15,064 nt of DNA, taken from contig CAKPJR010000015.1 of NCBI GenBank assembly GCA_934162925.1, forward strand, positions 1 to 15,064. The letters run 5' to 3'. The notes under the pieces were generated by a model. It did not search any database. It worked only from the letters and a program-made list of their open reading frames with translations, and was not told the origin of the DNA. Shown piece by piece: positions 1 to 6,823 of the stretch. Both the position numbers and the translations under genes were made by a program. Every line of letters starts with the position of its first letter. Within the stretch, counting starts at the first letter, position 1. This DNA is from an uncultured Clostridia bacterium (lineage in GTDB: Bacteria; Bacillota; Clostridia; TANB77; CAG-508).

Positions 1-113
1 ACCCGTGAGCTTGGAGACCATTGTTTTTAAAATTAATATGTTATCTTATATAATTAATCTAACAAAAATTAAAATATAAAAAATTCCAAAAATTGCTCGG
101 TCATGTCGCTTTC

Positions 114-194
114 GTAGAAATTGTAAATCTTCTCTCTTCGCAGCGCCCTCATTAAAAACGAGATTCCCTACTCATATAGAAGAACAATTTCTAC
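114..194. other. Long-stem structured element (possible ncRNA or small interspersed repeat)
   Basis: Positions 114-124 (GTAGAAATTGT) are the exact reverse complement of 184-194. After a 3-nt bulge (125-127), positions 128-133 (TCTTCT) pair with 178-183 (AGAAGA), giving 17 bp in two perfect blocks around a 44-nt apical region. The apical region includes a weak CTC/GAG hairpin (148-150 with 160-162). Flanks up to about 90 and 225 share the higher GC. I do not recognise an Rfam family. It could be a 3' UTR structure, a small RNA or a MITE-like repeat, and the strand is undetermined. Confidence 0.4.
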
Positions 195-316
195 CTCAAG
201 CTCAATCCATTCGCAACGTTTTTTCCATTTTTAATATTTTAATTTTTCAGAAAACAATTTATTCATACAAATTACAATTTATATTAATAATTTTTCAGGT
301 TTTTTTAATATACATC

Positions 317-346
317 TTGTATTATATTTTTAGTTTAGGTTATTAT
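317..346 (+). promoter_or_regulatory. Likely sigma-A promoter of htrA
   Basis: TTGTAT (317-322) and TATTAT (341-346) are separated by 18 nt, which would start transcription near 353, just ahead of the htrA ribosome binding site. The region is so AT-rich that chance matches are easy. Confidence 0.4.
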
Positions 347-375
347 TATATTATGATATTTTAGGAGGTAATTTT

Positions 376-1581
376 ATGGATGATAATAAAGACTTTTATA
401 AAAATTTCGACTTAAATTCTTCAAAGAAAAGCAATGCAAAGTCAAACTTTTTCATTCCTTTTCTATCTGGTATTTTAGGAGCTTCTTTAGTTGTTGGTAT
501 AGCGTTTGGTGTTCCTAATATCAGAAAAACATTAGGAAATACTAATTCAGTCAATGCTAATACTTCTAACACTATAGAAACTTCTAATTCTGGCACAGTA
601 AACTTTGTTTCTCTTAACAATTATTCTGATACTGCAATTTATGCAGCAAATAAGGTTCTTCCATCTATTGTCGGAATCACTGTAGAATACACAGTAAAAT
701 CTAATTTTATTCAAGGCTTATCACAACAAGCATCTGCAGAAGGATCTGGTATTATTATGAGTTCTGACGGATATATTTTAACTAATAATCACATTATAAA
801 TTCTTCTGATTCTTCTATTTACTATGAAGTCTCTGAAGCAGCTAAGGTATATGTATATTTATATAATGACACGACCCCTTATGAAGCAAAAATAATTGGT
901 ACAGATGAAAAAACAGATTTAGCTGTTATAAAAATAGATAAAGATGGTTTAACTCCTGCAGAGCTTGCAGATTCTGCTTCTGTTAAAATCGGAGAATTTG
1001 CAATGGCCATTGGTAATCCTTTAGGTATGCAAAGCAGTGTTACATCTGGAATTATAAGTGCTGTAAATAGAACTGTAGAAAGTTCAGATGGAAATACTTT
1101 TACTTTAATTCAAACAGATGCTGCAATAAATGCAGGTAATAGTGGTGGTGCTTTGATTAATTCTGAAGGTAAAGTTATTGGTATAAATACCCTTAAACTA
1201 TCTGGTACTGGAATAGAAGGAATGGGATTTGCAATTCCTATAAATGATACTTTAAACATTTATAACGATTTAATAAAAAATGGGAAAGTTATAAGACCAT
1301 ATATAGGTGTATCTGGTATAGATTTAGATAAAAGAACTGCTGAATATTACAATCTACCAGTTGGTGTGTACGTAAAACAAATTCAATCAAATAGTCCAGC
1401 TTCTAATTCAGACATAAAAACAGGTGATGTTATAACTGAAATTGATGGAACAGAAATTAGCAGTATGAATGATCTTAATAAAATTAAGGAACAAAAAAAT
1501 ATTGGAGATAAAATAACTTTAACAGTGTATAGAAGTGGCGAAACAAAGAAAGTAGATATAACTTTAGGCGAAACACCATAA
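376..1581 (+). CDS. htrA: HtrA/DegP-like membrane-anchored serine protease with PDZ domain
   Basis: This is a trypsin-like surface protease that degrades or refolds damaged envelope proteins. The 401 residues have a short cytoplasmic N-terminus and one membrane anchor at about 25-47. A Ser/Asn/Thr-rich linker runs from 55 to 75, and the S1C protease domain spans about 85-295. The catalytic triad is visible as His139 (TNNHI), Asp181 (TDLAV) and Ser256 (GNSGGAL). One C-terminal PDZ domain covers about 305-400 (YIGVSG, then SPASNSDIKTGDVI). Length and order match the single-PDZ HtrA family of Gram-positive bacteria. The start is supported by AGGAGGT at 363-369, six bases upstream. The gene stands alone and is followed by a strong hairpin. 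The family assignment is secure; the substrate is unknown. Confidence 0.95.
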   Translation: MDDNKDFYKNFDLNSSKKSNAKSNFFIPFLSGILGASLVVGIAFGVPNIRKTLGNTNSVNANTSNTIETSNSGTVNFVSLNNYSDTAIYAANKVLPSIVGITVEYTVKSNFIQGLSQQASAEGSGIIMSSDGYILTNNHIINSSDSSIYYEVSEAAKVYVYLYNDTTPYEAKIIGTDEKTDLAVIKIDKDGLTPAELADSASVKIGEFAMAIGNPLGMQSSVTSGIISAVNRTVESSDGNTFTLIQTDAAINAGNSGGALINSEGKVIGINTLKLSGTGIEGMGFAIPINDTLNIYNDLIKNGKVIRPYIGVSGIDLDKRTAEYYNLPVGVYVKQIQSNSPASNSDIKTGDVITEIDGTEISSMNDLNKIKEQKNIGDKITLTVYRSGETKKVDITLGETP

Positions 1582-1587
1582 ATAACT

Positions 1588-1652
1588 CAAACGAATAGGG
1601 ACAGACCCATTTTGTCTAAAATAGACAAAATGGGTCTGTCCCTATTCGTTTG
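1588..1652. terminator. Perfect 31-bp hairpin between convergent genes
   Basis: Positions 1588-1618 and 1622-1652 are perfectly complementary around a 3-nt loop (AAA). The stem starts seven bases after the htrA stop and ends seven bases before the stop of the opposing gene, so it is well placed to end transcription in both directions. The core GGGACAGACCC is much richer in GC than the surroundings, and no long T-run follows the stem. The unusual length and perfection suggest a repeated palindromic element of the REP type that has been recruited as a terminator; that part is inference. Confidence 0.7.
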
Positions 1653-1658
1653 GTTTAT

Positions 1659-2477
1659 TTAAAAAATTACTAAATCAATCACATCTGTATAATTATCATT
1701 TCCATAAGCATATACTAAATATAGGTAATTATTTTTTCCCAAAAAGAAATTTGGAGTATTTTCTACTTCATAAATTTGAGAATCTTCGTCTCTTACATAA
1801 ACATTAAATCCTTGCTCTACTATTTTCTTACTTTTGCTATTTGCATTTTTTATTTCGTTTTCTATTTTTTTATTCATTTCTTCTTTGTTTAGATTTTTAT
1901 ATTTTACGATATCATCTATAGTTAATAATTTATCGTTTTCTACATCGTAATTATATGTTTGAACAATTCTTCTTTGTGCATTTGCTCCTTTTTTATATTT
2001 GCACATTATAGCTAAAGAAATAATATTATTATTTACATATCCAACATAGTCTAAATTAAAAGTTGAATTTGTTGAACTATCTGCAGCAATTTTTAAAAGT
2101 TCAGTTGCAAATACATCATATATTTCTTGATTTATTTTTTTTAGTGTTTCTGTCTCTTCTTTAAATCCTGGTATTTTTGCTGTAACATTATACTTTCCTA
2201 TTTTTTCTTCTTTAATATCATACTTTAGATATAATAATTCATCATAATTAAATTCTAACTTTGCTGTTGCCTCTTTATTTATAGAATCTGTAAATATCTC
2301 TTGAAAATTGTTTTTTAAATCTTCATAATCTATATTTTTCTCTTCTTTTTTTGCTGTTCCTTTATCAGTAACCTGAGCATATACTCCAAAAGCAATTGCA
2401 ATGCTACAAACTAATATTATTAATATTATAACTATCAGCATTCTTTTTTCTTCAAAAATATATTTTAATTTTGACAT
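1659..2477 (-). CDS. Membrane-anchored DUF3298/RsiV-like extracytoplasmic protein
   Basis: The 272-residue protein has a short Lys/Glu-rich cytoplasmic start and one transmembrane helix at about 13-34. The rest is predicted to lie outside the cell. The outer part carries a pattern like DUF3298 domains of RsiV and PdaC proteins: a strand containing NNNIISLAIMCKY, then YNYDVENDKLLTIDDI, and a C-terminal segment ending FFLGKNNYLYLVYAYGN. I see no catalytic motif and no N-terminal anti-sigma domain, so the role (ligand binding or envelope sensing) is unknown. The start is set by AAAGGAGA (2483-2490) five bases upstream. The gene is transcribed alone from a good promoter and converges on htrA. Confidence 0.6.
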   Translation of the reverse strand: MSKLKYIFEEKRMLIVIILIILVCSIAIAFGVYAQVTDKGTAKKEEKNIDYEDLKNNFQEIFTDSINKEATAKLEFNYDELLYLKYDIKEEKIGKYNVTAKIPGFKEETETLKKINQEIYDVFATELLKIAADSSTNSTFNLDYVGYVNNNIISLAIMCKYKKGANAQRRIVQTYNYDVENDKLLTIDDIVKYKNLNKEEMNKKIENEIKNANSKSKKIVEQGFNVYVRDEDSQIYEVENTPNFFLGKNNYLYLVYAYGNDNYTDVIDLVIF

Positions 2478-2497
2478 TTGTATCTCCTTTGTTTTTT

Positions 2498-2526
2498 ATT
2501 ATAACATTTGCATTTAATTTATTCAA
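2498..2526 (-). promoter_or_regulatory. Sigma-A promoter of the DUF3298-like gene
   Basis: On the - strand, TTGAAT (2521-2526) and a perfect TATAAT (2498-2503) are separated by exactly 17 nt, ending 20 nt upstream of the start codon. Confidence 0.7.
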
Positions 2527-2543
2527 CTTTTTATTATGCTTTC

Positions 2544-2575
2544 TTGACTGTAATTGATTTTTAATGTATTATAAT
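2544..2575 (+). promoter_or_regulatory. Sigma-A promoter of the clpE-pgsA operon
   Basis: TTGACT (2544-2549) is followed after 17 nt by TATTAT (2567-2572), which overlaps a TATAAT at 2570-2575 (20-nt spacing). It diverges from the neighbouring promoter at 2498-2526. I see no CtsR heptad repeat (AGGTCAAA type) here, although clpE and clpC genes of other Firmicutes usually have one. Confidence 0.6.
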
Positions 2576-2607
2576 AGATATACTTATATTAGAAAGCAGG
2601 AAAAAAT

Positions 2608-4900
2608 ATGTTATGTTCAAATTGCCATAAAAATATGGCTGTAATTTTTACAAAAAAAATTGATGGTGATAAAAGTTCTGTGGAAGGACTTTGTTATAAT
2701 TGTGCAAAGGAAAAAGGTATTAACCCTCTAGAAATTTTGGCAAAGCAAGCCAACCTTTCAGAAGATGAATTAAATGATATGTCGAAACAATTTGAAAATA
2801 TTTTTGATGATATTTCTGAAAATTTTAATATTGATGAATTATCTAACGAAGCTAATGGAAGTGAAGGTGTTTCTTTAGGTTCAATTTTCTCAAATATGTT
2901 TAATGATAAGAATTCAAATGAAACTTCTAAAGAATCTAATGATTCTACAGATAAGAAAAAAGTAAAAACAGAAAAAAGGCCTAGAGAGAAAAAGAAAAGC
3001 TTTTTAGACATATATGGTACAAATTTAACTAACAAGGCTAGAAAAAACGAATTAGATATTGTTATTGGCCGTGATAAAGAAATAGAAAGAGTTATTCAAA
3101 TTTTAAATAGGCGTTCTAAAAATAATCCTTGTTTAATTGGTGAGCCTGGGGTACGGAAAAACCGCTATTGCTCAAGGTCTAGCAATAAAAATTGCTAACA
3201 GTCAGGTACCTGCAAAATTATTAAACAAAGAAGTTTATCTTTTAGATATGACTGCTGTAATTGCTGGTACACAGTTTAGAGGACAGTTTGAGGGAAGAAT
3301 GAAATCTCTAATAGATGAATGTAAACAGGCTGGTAATATAATTTTAGTAATAGATGAAATTCATAATATAATTGGGGCTGGAGATGCTGAGCATTCAATG
3401 AATGCTGCAAATATTTTAAAGCCTTCTCTTTCTAATGGCGAAATTCAGCTTATAGGTACTACAACTTTAAAAGAATATAGAAAATATATAGAAAAAGATT
3501 CTGCTTTAGAAAGAAGATTCCAACCTGTACTTGTTGAAGAGCCAACAGTAGAAGATACAATAGAAATTTTAAAGGGTATAAAAAAATATTATGAAGATTT
3601 TCATAAAGTTAGAATTTCTAATGATGTAATTGCTCAAACTGTTAAAATGTCTGAAAAATATATACATGATAGATTTTTACCAGATAAAGCAATAGACATC
3701 TTAGATGAAGCTTGTTCTAAAATCAATTTAGACAATAAAGAATTATACGAATTAGAAATATTAAAAAATAGACTCGCTAAAATTCAAGAAGAAAAAGAAG
3801 AAGCTGTTGAATCTGATTCTATAGAAGATTATCAAAAAGCAGCAGATTTAAAAACTGAAGAATGCAATATATTAGAAACAATGGATGAGTTAAATAAAAA
3901 ATTAGAATTAACAAGCTTAACTCTAAATGATGTTGCAGAAGTAATTGAACATTCTACTAAGATACCTGTTAAAAAAATCACTGAGGCTGAAACTGTTAAA
4001 TTGTTAAATTTAGAAAAGAATTTGCATAATAGAATTATAGGTCAAGATGCCGCTGTTGAAGCAGTTTCACGAGCTATTAGAAGAAATAGAGCTGGACTTC
4101 AAAGTTCAAAAAGGCCACCCTCATTTATATTTGTTGGACCTACAGGTGTTGGAAAAACAGAACTTGCTAAAACATTAGCATACGAAATGTTCGGTAGCGA
4201 AGATTCAATTATAAGAATAGATATGTCTGAATATATGGAAAGTCATTCTACTTCTAAATTAATTGGTTCTCCTCCTGGATATGTTGGTTATGATGATGCA
4301 GGTCAATTAACAGAAAAAGTTAAAAGAAAACCTTATTCAATAATATTACTAGATGAAATAGAAAAAGCTCATCCAGATGTTTTTAACCTTCTTTTACAAA
4401 TATTAGATGATGGAAAGTTAACAGACAGTCAAGGAAATACAGTTAATTTTGAAAATACTATAATTATAATGACCTCTAATGCTGGTTCTAATTTAAATAA
4501 TAATTCTATTGGGTTTGGAAAACAAACAATGGATAAAAGTAAAATAGAAAGTGCATTAAAAGATGTATTTAGACCAGAATTTTTAAACAGGGTAGATGAA
4601 ATTGTAGTTTTCGATAGCTTAACAAAAGAACAACTATTGCAAATTGTAGATTTACTATTAAACTTAACTTCTAAAGCTTTAGATAATAAGGATATAAAAT
4701 TAGGAGTTTCTATAGATGCTAAAAATTATATTTTAGAAAAGGGAACTGATTTAAAATATGGAGCAAGGCCTTTAAGACGTGCAATTCAAAGATATATTGA
4801 AGATCCAATTTCAGATATGATATTAAAATCTGAAGTTCTTCCTTTCCAAACTATTTTAGTTGATGTAGAGAATGGAAATTTAAAGTTTAATGTAAAATAA
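2608..4900 (+). CDS. clpE: ClpE-like AAA+ unfoldase with N-terminal zinc finger, interrupted by an apparent +1 frameshift
   Basis: This is a two-ring-domain Clp ATPase that unfolds proteins for ClpP. Read with one skipped base (C3154) it encodes 763 residues. They comprise a four-cysteine zinc finger (C3, C6, C29, C32) as in ClpE, an acidic linker, NBD1 (Walker A near 178-185, Walker B IILVIDEIH), a short UVR-type coiled coil near 385-425, and NBD2 (GPTGVGKT near 510, ILLDEIEKAH, FRPEFLNRVDE). A SIGF loop fits ClpP binding. There are no Clp-N repeats. As written, the zero frame runs 2608-3198 and the rest lies in the +1 frame. The change falls inside Walker A, where GGG GTA C GGA AAA would otherwise read GVGK. 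Apart from this the gene is clean. The ribosome binding site (CAGGA, 2597-2601) is weak. pgsA follows 14 bases downstream. Confidence 0.9.
3154..3157 (+). other. Apparent +1 frameshift site 1 (CGGA) in the clpE Walker A
   Basis: The zero frame reads GTA CGG AAA AAC and then stops at 3198. Skipping C3154 gives GTA GGA AAA ACC, that is V-G-K-T, which completes GEPGVGKT. A one-base deletion elsewhere in the preceding GGGG run would give GEPGYGKT, which is less canonical, so the extra base is best placed at the C. Confidence 0.85.
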
Positions 4901-4914
4901 TATTAGGAGGATTT

Positions 4915-5517
4915 ATGTTTAAGCATGTACCAAACATCCTAACAATTATTCGTTTTTTGCTTATTCCAATGCTTATTATAGTTGCCCTTCAAGGCAACTA
5001 TATTGCAACTATAATTGTTCTTACAGTTTCTGGAATTACAGATATATTAGACGGATACATTGCAAGGCGCTTTAACTATATAACTGATTTTGGAAAATTG
5101 ATGGACCCTTTAGCTGATAAAGCAACTCAAATAACTTTACTTGCAGTCCTTACAATACAAAAAATAATACCTACGTGGATAATTGTAATTGTTCTATTAA
5201 AAGAATTTTTTATGATTGCTGGTGCTTCATTTCTTTATGGAAAAGAGTTGGTTGTGTCTAGTAAATGGTATGGTAAACTTGCAACTGTTTTATTTTATAT
5301 AGCAATTGTTTGCTCTTTGTTTGTACAATATTGGAATGGCCCATTACTAAGTCATCCAGAATATAGCTTACCAATGCTACCACAATTTGATACATATATA
5401 TATTACTTAGCTGTTTTTACAACTATATTCTCTTTAATAATGTATGTAAAAGCATTCTATTTGCAAGGTTATTTAAAAAAAGCAATTGGACAAGATAATA
5501 AAAAAACAGGTGCTTAA
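4915..5517 (+). CDS. pgsA: CDP-diacylglycerol--glycerol-3-phosphate 3-phosphatidyltransferase
   Basis: This enzyme makes phosphatidylglycerol phosphate from CDP-diacylglycerol and glycerol 3-phosphate, the committed step to phosphatidylglycerol and cardiolipin. The 200-residue integral membrane protein shows the CDP-alcohol phosphotransferase signature D-G-x2-A-R-x8-G-x3-D-x3-D at residues 46-68, with D43, D46, D64 and D68 as the expected metal ligands. Several hydrophobic helices follow. The start is supported by AGGAGG (4905-4910) four bases upstream and 14 bases after the clpE stop, so the two genes are very likely co-transcribed. The stop codon lies inside the terminator loop. The homologue pgsA is more likely than other CDP-alcohol transferases because of its length and the IPNxLTxxR-like N-terminus (VPNILTIIR). 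Confidence 0.93.
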   Translation: MFKHVPNILTIIRFLLIPMLIIVALQGNYIATIIVLTVSGITDILDGYIARRFNYITDFGKLMDPLADKATQITLLAVLTIQKIIPTWIIVIVLLKEFFMIAGASFLYGKELVVSSKWYGKLATVLFYIAIVCSLFVQYWNGPLLSHPEYSLPMLPQFDTYIYYLAVFTTIFSLIMYVKAFYLQGYLKKAIGQDNKKTGA

Positions 5518-5531
5518 GCATCTGTTTTTTT
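5500..5531. terminator. Bidirectional intrinsic terminator overlapping two convergent gene ends
   Basis: ACAGGTGC (5506-5513) pairs with GCATCTGT (5518-5525), with one G-T wobble, around TTAA. The A-tract 5500-5505 and the T-tract 5526-5531 extend the stem. The pgsA stop TAA (5515-5517) sits in the loop. The opposing gene's stop (5530-5532) sits in the T-tract. Both strands therefore have a stem followed by a U-run. Confidence 0.85.
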
Positions 5532-6126
5532 ATTCAAAATCCTCTATCGTTTTATTCAATTCTTTCTTGCTATATATTATAATCCCTCTTTTTATGTTTT
5601 CTAAGTCTTTTTCTGTTAGGTACTCTGTTGATATATCTGTTTTTTCTAGAAAAGTCTGATTATTATTTTGATCTAATTTAAATATTGCTATTTCTCCATC
5701 TTTTTCTTTTAGCAAATAATGCTCATTACAAAATTCATTCAATTCTTTATATAATACTATCTCTGTCGGAGTAAATTTTTGTATTTCCCAATCACTAAAT
5801 TTTTCTTTTAATTCTGCTTCTGTTAAATTTACTTCCGCTTCTTTTATATTTTCCTTTTTTTCTATTAAATGTCCACATATATTATAATATATTTTCAAAG
5901 TCAGAACACAATTGGGCGAAGTCTTTTCTGTTTCTGAGTTTGTTTGTACTAGTTCATTATTACTTTTTAATTCTGCTGCTTTTGTACATTCATCCTCTAT
6001 TAATTTTGCAATTTTTTCTGTATCGTTTTGTCTATCTACTTGTTTTATTTTATATAAATATAGCCCTGTAAAAAAACCTAATATAATTCCAATGCTAATC
6101 ACAATAATAACTGTATATTTTTTCAT
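5530..6126 (-). CDS. Membrane-anchored BofC C-terminal-domain-like protein
   Basis: The 198-residue protein has one N-terminal transmembrane helix (about 5-26) and an outside domain. After a variable linker, the segment ...VLTLKIYYNICGHLIEK leads to LTEAELKEKFSDWEIQKF, then EIVLYKELNEFCNEHYLLKEKDGEIAIFKL and TEYLTEKDLENIKRGI. This is the pattern of BofC C-terminal domains in Clostridia. In Bacillus, BofC restrains the SpoIVB protease during sporulation, but many clostridial members have no shown role, so the function here is open. I start at 6126 (MKKYTV) behind GGTGAT at 6131-6136. A longer frame opens with TTG at 6153 but lacks a ribosome binding site. The gene lies 47 bases after hicB and converges on pgsA. 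Confidence 0.6.
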   Translation of the reverse strand: MKKYTVIIVISIGIILGFFTGLYLYKIKQVDRQNDTEKIAKLIEDECTKAAELKSNNELVQTNSETEKTSPNCVLTLKIYYNICGHLIEKKENIKEAEVNLTEAELKEKFSDWEIQKFTPTEIVLYKELNEFCNEHYLLKEKDGEIAIFKLDQNNNQTFLEKTDISTEYLTEKDLENIKRGIIIYSKKELNKTIEDFE

Positions 6127-6173
6127 ATTTATCACCATTCTTAGCATTTCCAAAATTTAGCCTAAATATACTT

Positions 6174-6515
6174 TTAATTAGTTTTTAAATATGCAACAAT
6201 TGCATTTTTTATTAATTCATTAATTGATATATTTTCTTCAATAGATTTTATCTTTGCTTTATTATGTAACTCAACACCTAATCTAACATTTAATGAACCT
6301 TTACATTGTTGCTCTGGAATTTCATTATTTGCTTTACAATTTTTTAAATATAAGTCAATAGAGTCTTTAAAATCTTTTTTTAATTTTTTAACTGTATCTC
6401 CTTCAAATAAAATTAAAGTATTTTTCAATCCCTCTATTTTTCCCCAAAAACATTCATCTTCATCATTATACTTTACTTCTGCCCAGTATCCCTTATATTT
6501 CATAATATTACTCAT
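6174..6515 (-). CDS. hicB: HicB-family antitoxin
   Basis: The 113-residue antitoxin pairs with the toxin encoded just upstream. The N-terminal half (MKYKGYWAEVKYNDEDECFWGKI, then FEGDTVKKLKKDFKDSIDLYL) is the degenerate RNase H-like fold of HicB. The C-terminal part (GSLNVRLGVELHNKAKIKS, then ISINELIKNAIVAYL) is a ribbon-helix-helix DNA-binding domain, which suggests autoregulation. The start at 6515 overlaps the hicA stop as TAATG, so translation is coupled. GGAGG at 6524-6528 lies eight bases upstream. An ATG at 6530 in the same frame would use that ribosome binding site as codons and is less likely. Confidence 0.9.
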   Translation of the reverse strand: MSNIMKYKGYWAEVKYNDEDECFWGKIEGLKNTLILFEGDTVKKLKKDFKDSIDLYLKNCKANNEIPEQQCKGSLNVRLGVELHNKAKIKSIEENISINELIKNAIVAYLKTN

Positions 6516-6769
6516 TATATTAACCTCCATTCTCTTAATGCACTTATTATTTCATTAATTTTATAAGACTTTATAATATTATTTGGATGTGGCTTATGTA
6601 ATATTATTCTTCTACCTAATTTATCTTTAAATTCTACTCTAGAGCCAGAGGTAGTGCCTTTACTGTGCTCAACAAATTCCAAATAATTTAATAATGTTTT
6701 TAATTCATCATATGTAAAATCTTTTGGTTTTGACTTTAACCTTTGTATTAGTTTATCTTTTTTACTCAT
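6515..6769 (-). CDS. hicA: HicA-family mRNA interferase toxin
   Basis: This 84-residue toxin of a type II system is expected to cleave mRNA during translation until bound by HicB. The double-stranded-RNA-binding-like fold is recognisable from LIQRLKSKPKDFTYDELKTLL, SGSRVEF and the C-terminal RIILHKPHP followed by KSYKINEIISAL. In the short E. coli-type HicA the active histidine sits where this protein has the Arg of GSR; this longer subfamily commonly has GSR, so the toxin need not be inactive. GGAG (6778-6781) lies eight bases upstream of ATG. The toxin-first order with a one-base overlap to hicB is typical for hicAB. Confidence 0.9.
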   Translation of the reverse strand: MSKKDKLIQRLKSKPKDFTYDELKTLLNYLEFVEHSKGTTSGSRVEFKDKLGRRIILHKPHPNNIIKSYKINEIISALREWRLI

Positions 6770-6795
6770 TTATTATACTCCTTTTTTATTTGTTT

Positions 6796-6815
6796 TGCAA
6801 CTATTTTTAGTTGCA
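6796..6815. promoter_or_regulatory. 8-bp palindrome upstream of hicAB, candidate operator
   Basis: TGCAACTA (6796-6803) and TAGTTGCA (6808-6815) are perfect inverted repeats separated by TTTT. The site lies between the comEC stop and the hicA ribosome binding site, where the ribbon-helix-helix domain of HicB could bind. No clear T-run follows on the - strand, so a terminator for comEC is less likely. Confidence 0.45.
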
Positions 6816-6823
6816 TTTTAACT

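Larger units (their letters stand above)
1..375. other. Non-coding region upstream of htrA
   Basis: No convincing gene is visible. The first 30 bases stay open in frame 1 and end in TAA (translation TRELGDHCF), so they could be the last codons of an upstream gene, but this is too short to name. The stretch around 90-225 is richer in GC than its flanks and holds a long imperfect stem. The last 100 bases are almost pure AT and carry the likely htrA promoter and ribosome binding site. Confidence 0.6.

Noticed and set aside
1..30. Tail of an upstream gene (TRELGDHCF then stop)
   Set aside because: Nine codons are too few to support a coding call.
396..620. Open frame on the - strand inside htrA
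   Set aside because: It is a shadow of the htrA coding sequence, with no ribosome binding site and no family pattern.
751..790. ACGGA strings elsewhere (htrA 766-770, pgsA 5053 region, comEC 6920 region) as further frameshift sites
   Set aside because: In each the C is the third base of a normal NAC codon before GGA, and the frame continues unbroken.
3150..3165. Classic -1 slippery heptamer (A AAA AAC) at the clpE frame change
   Set aside because: There are only five A bases and the required change is +1, so the -1 mechanism does not fit. No convincing RF2-like internal Shine-Dalgarno is common to the three sites.
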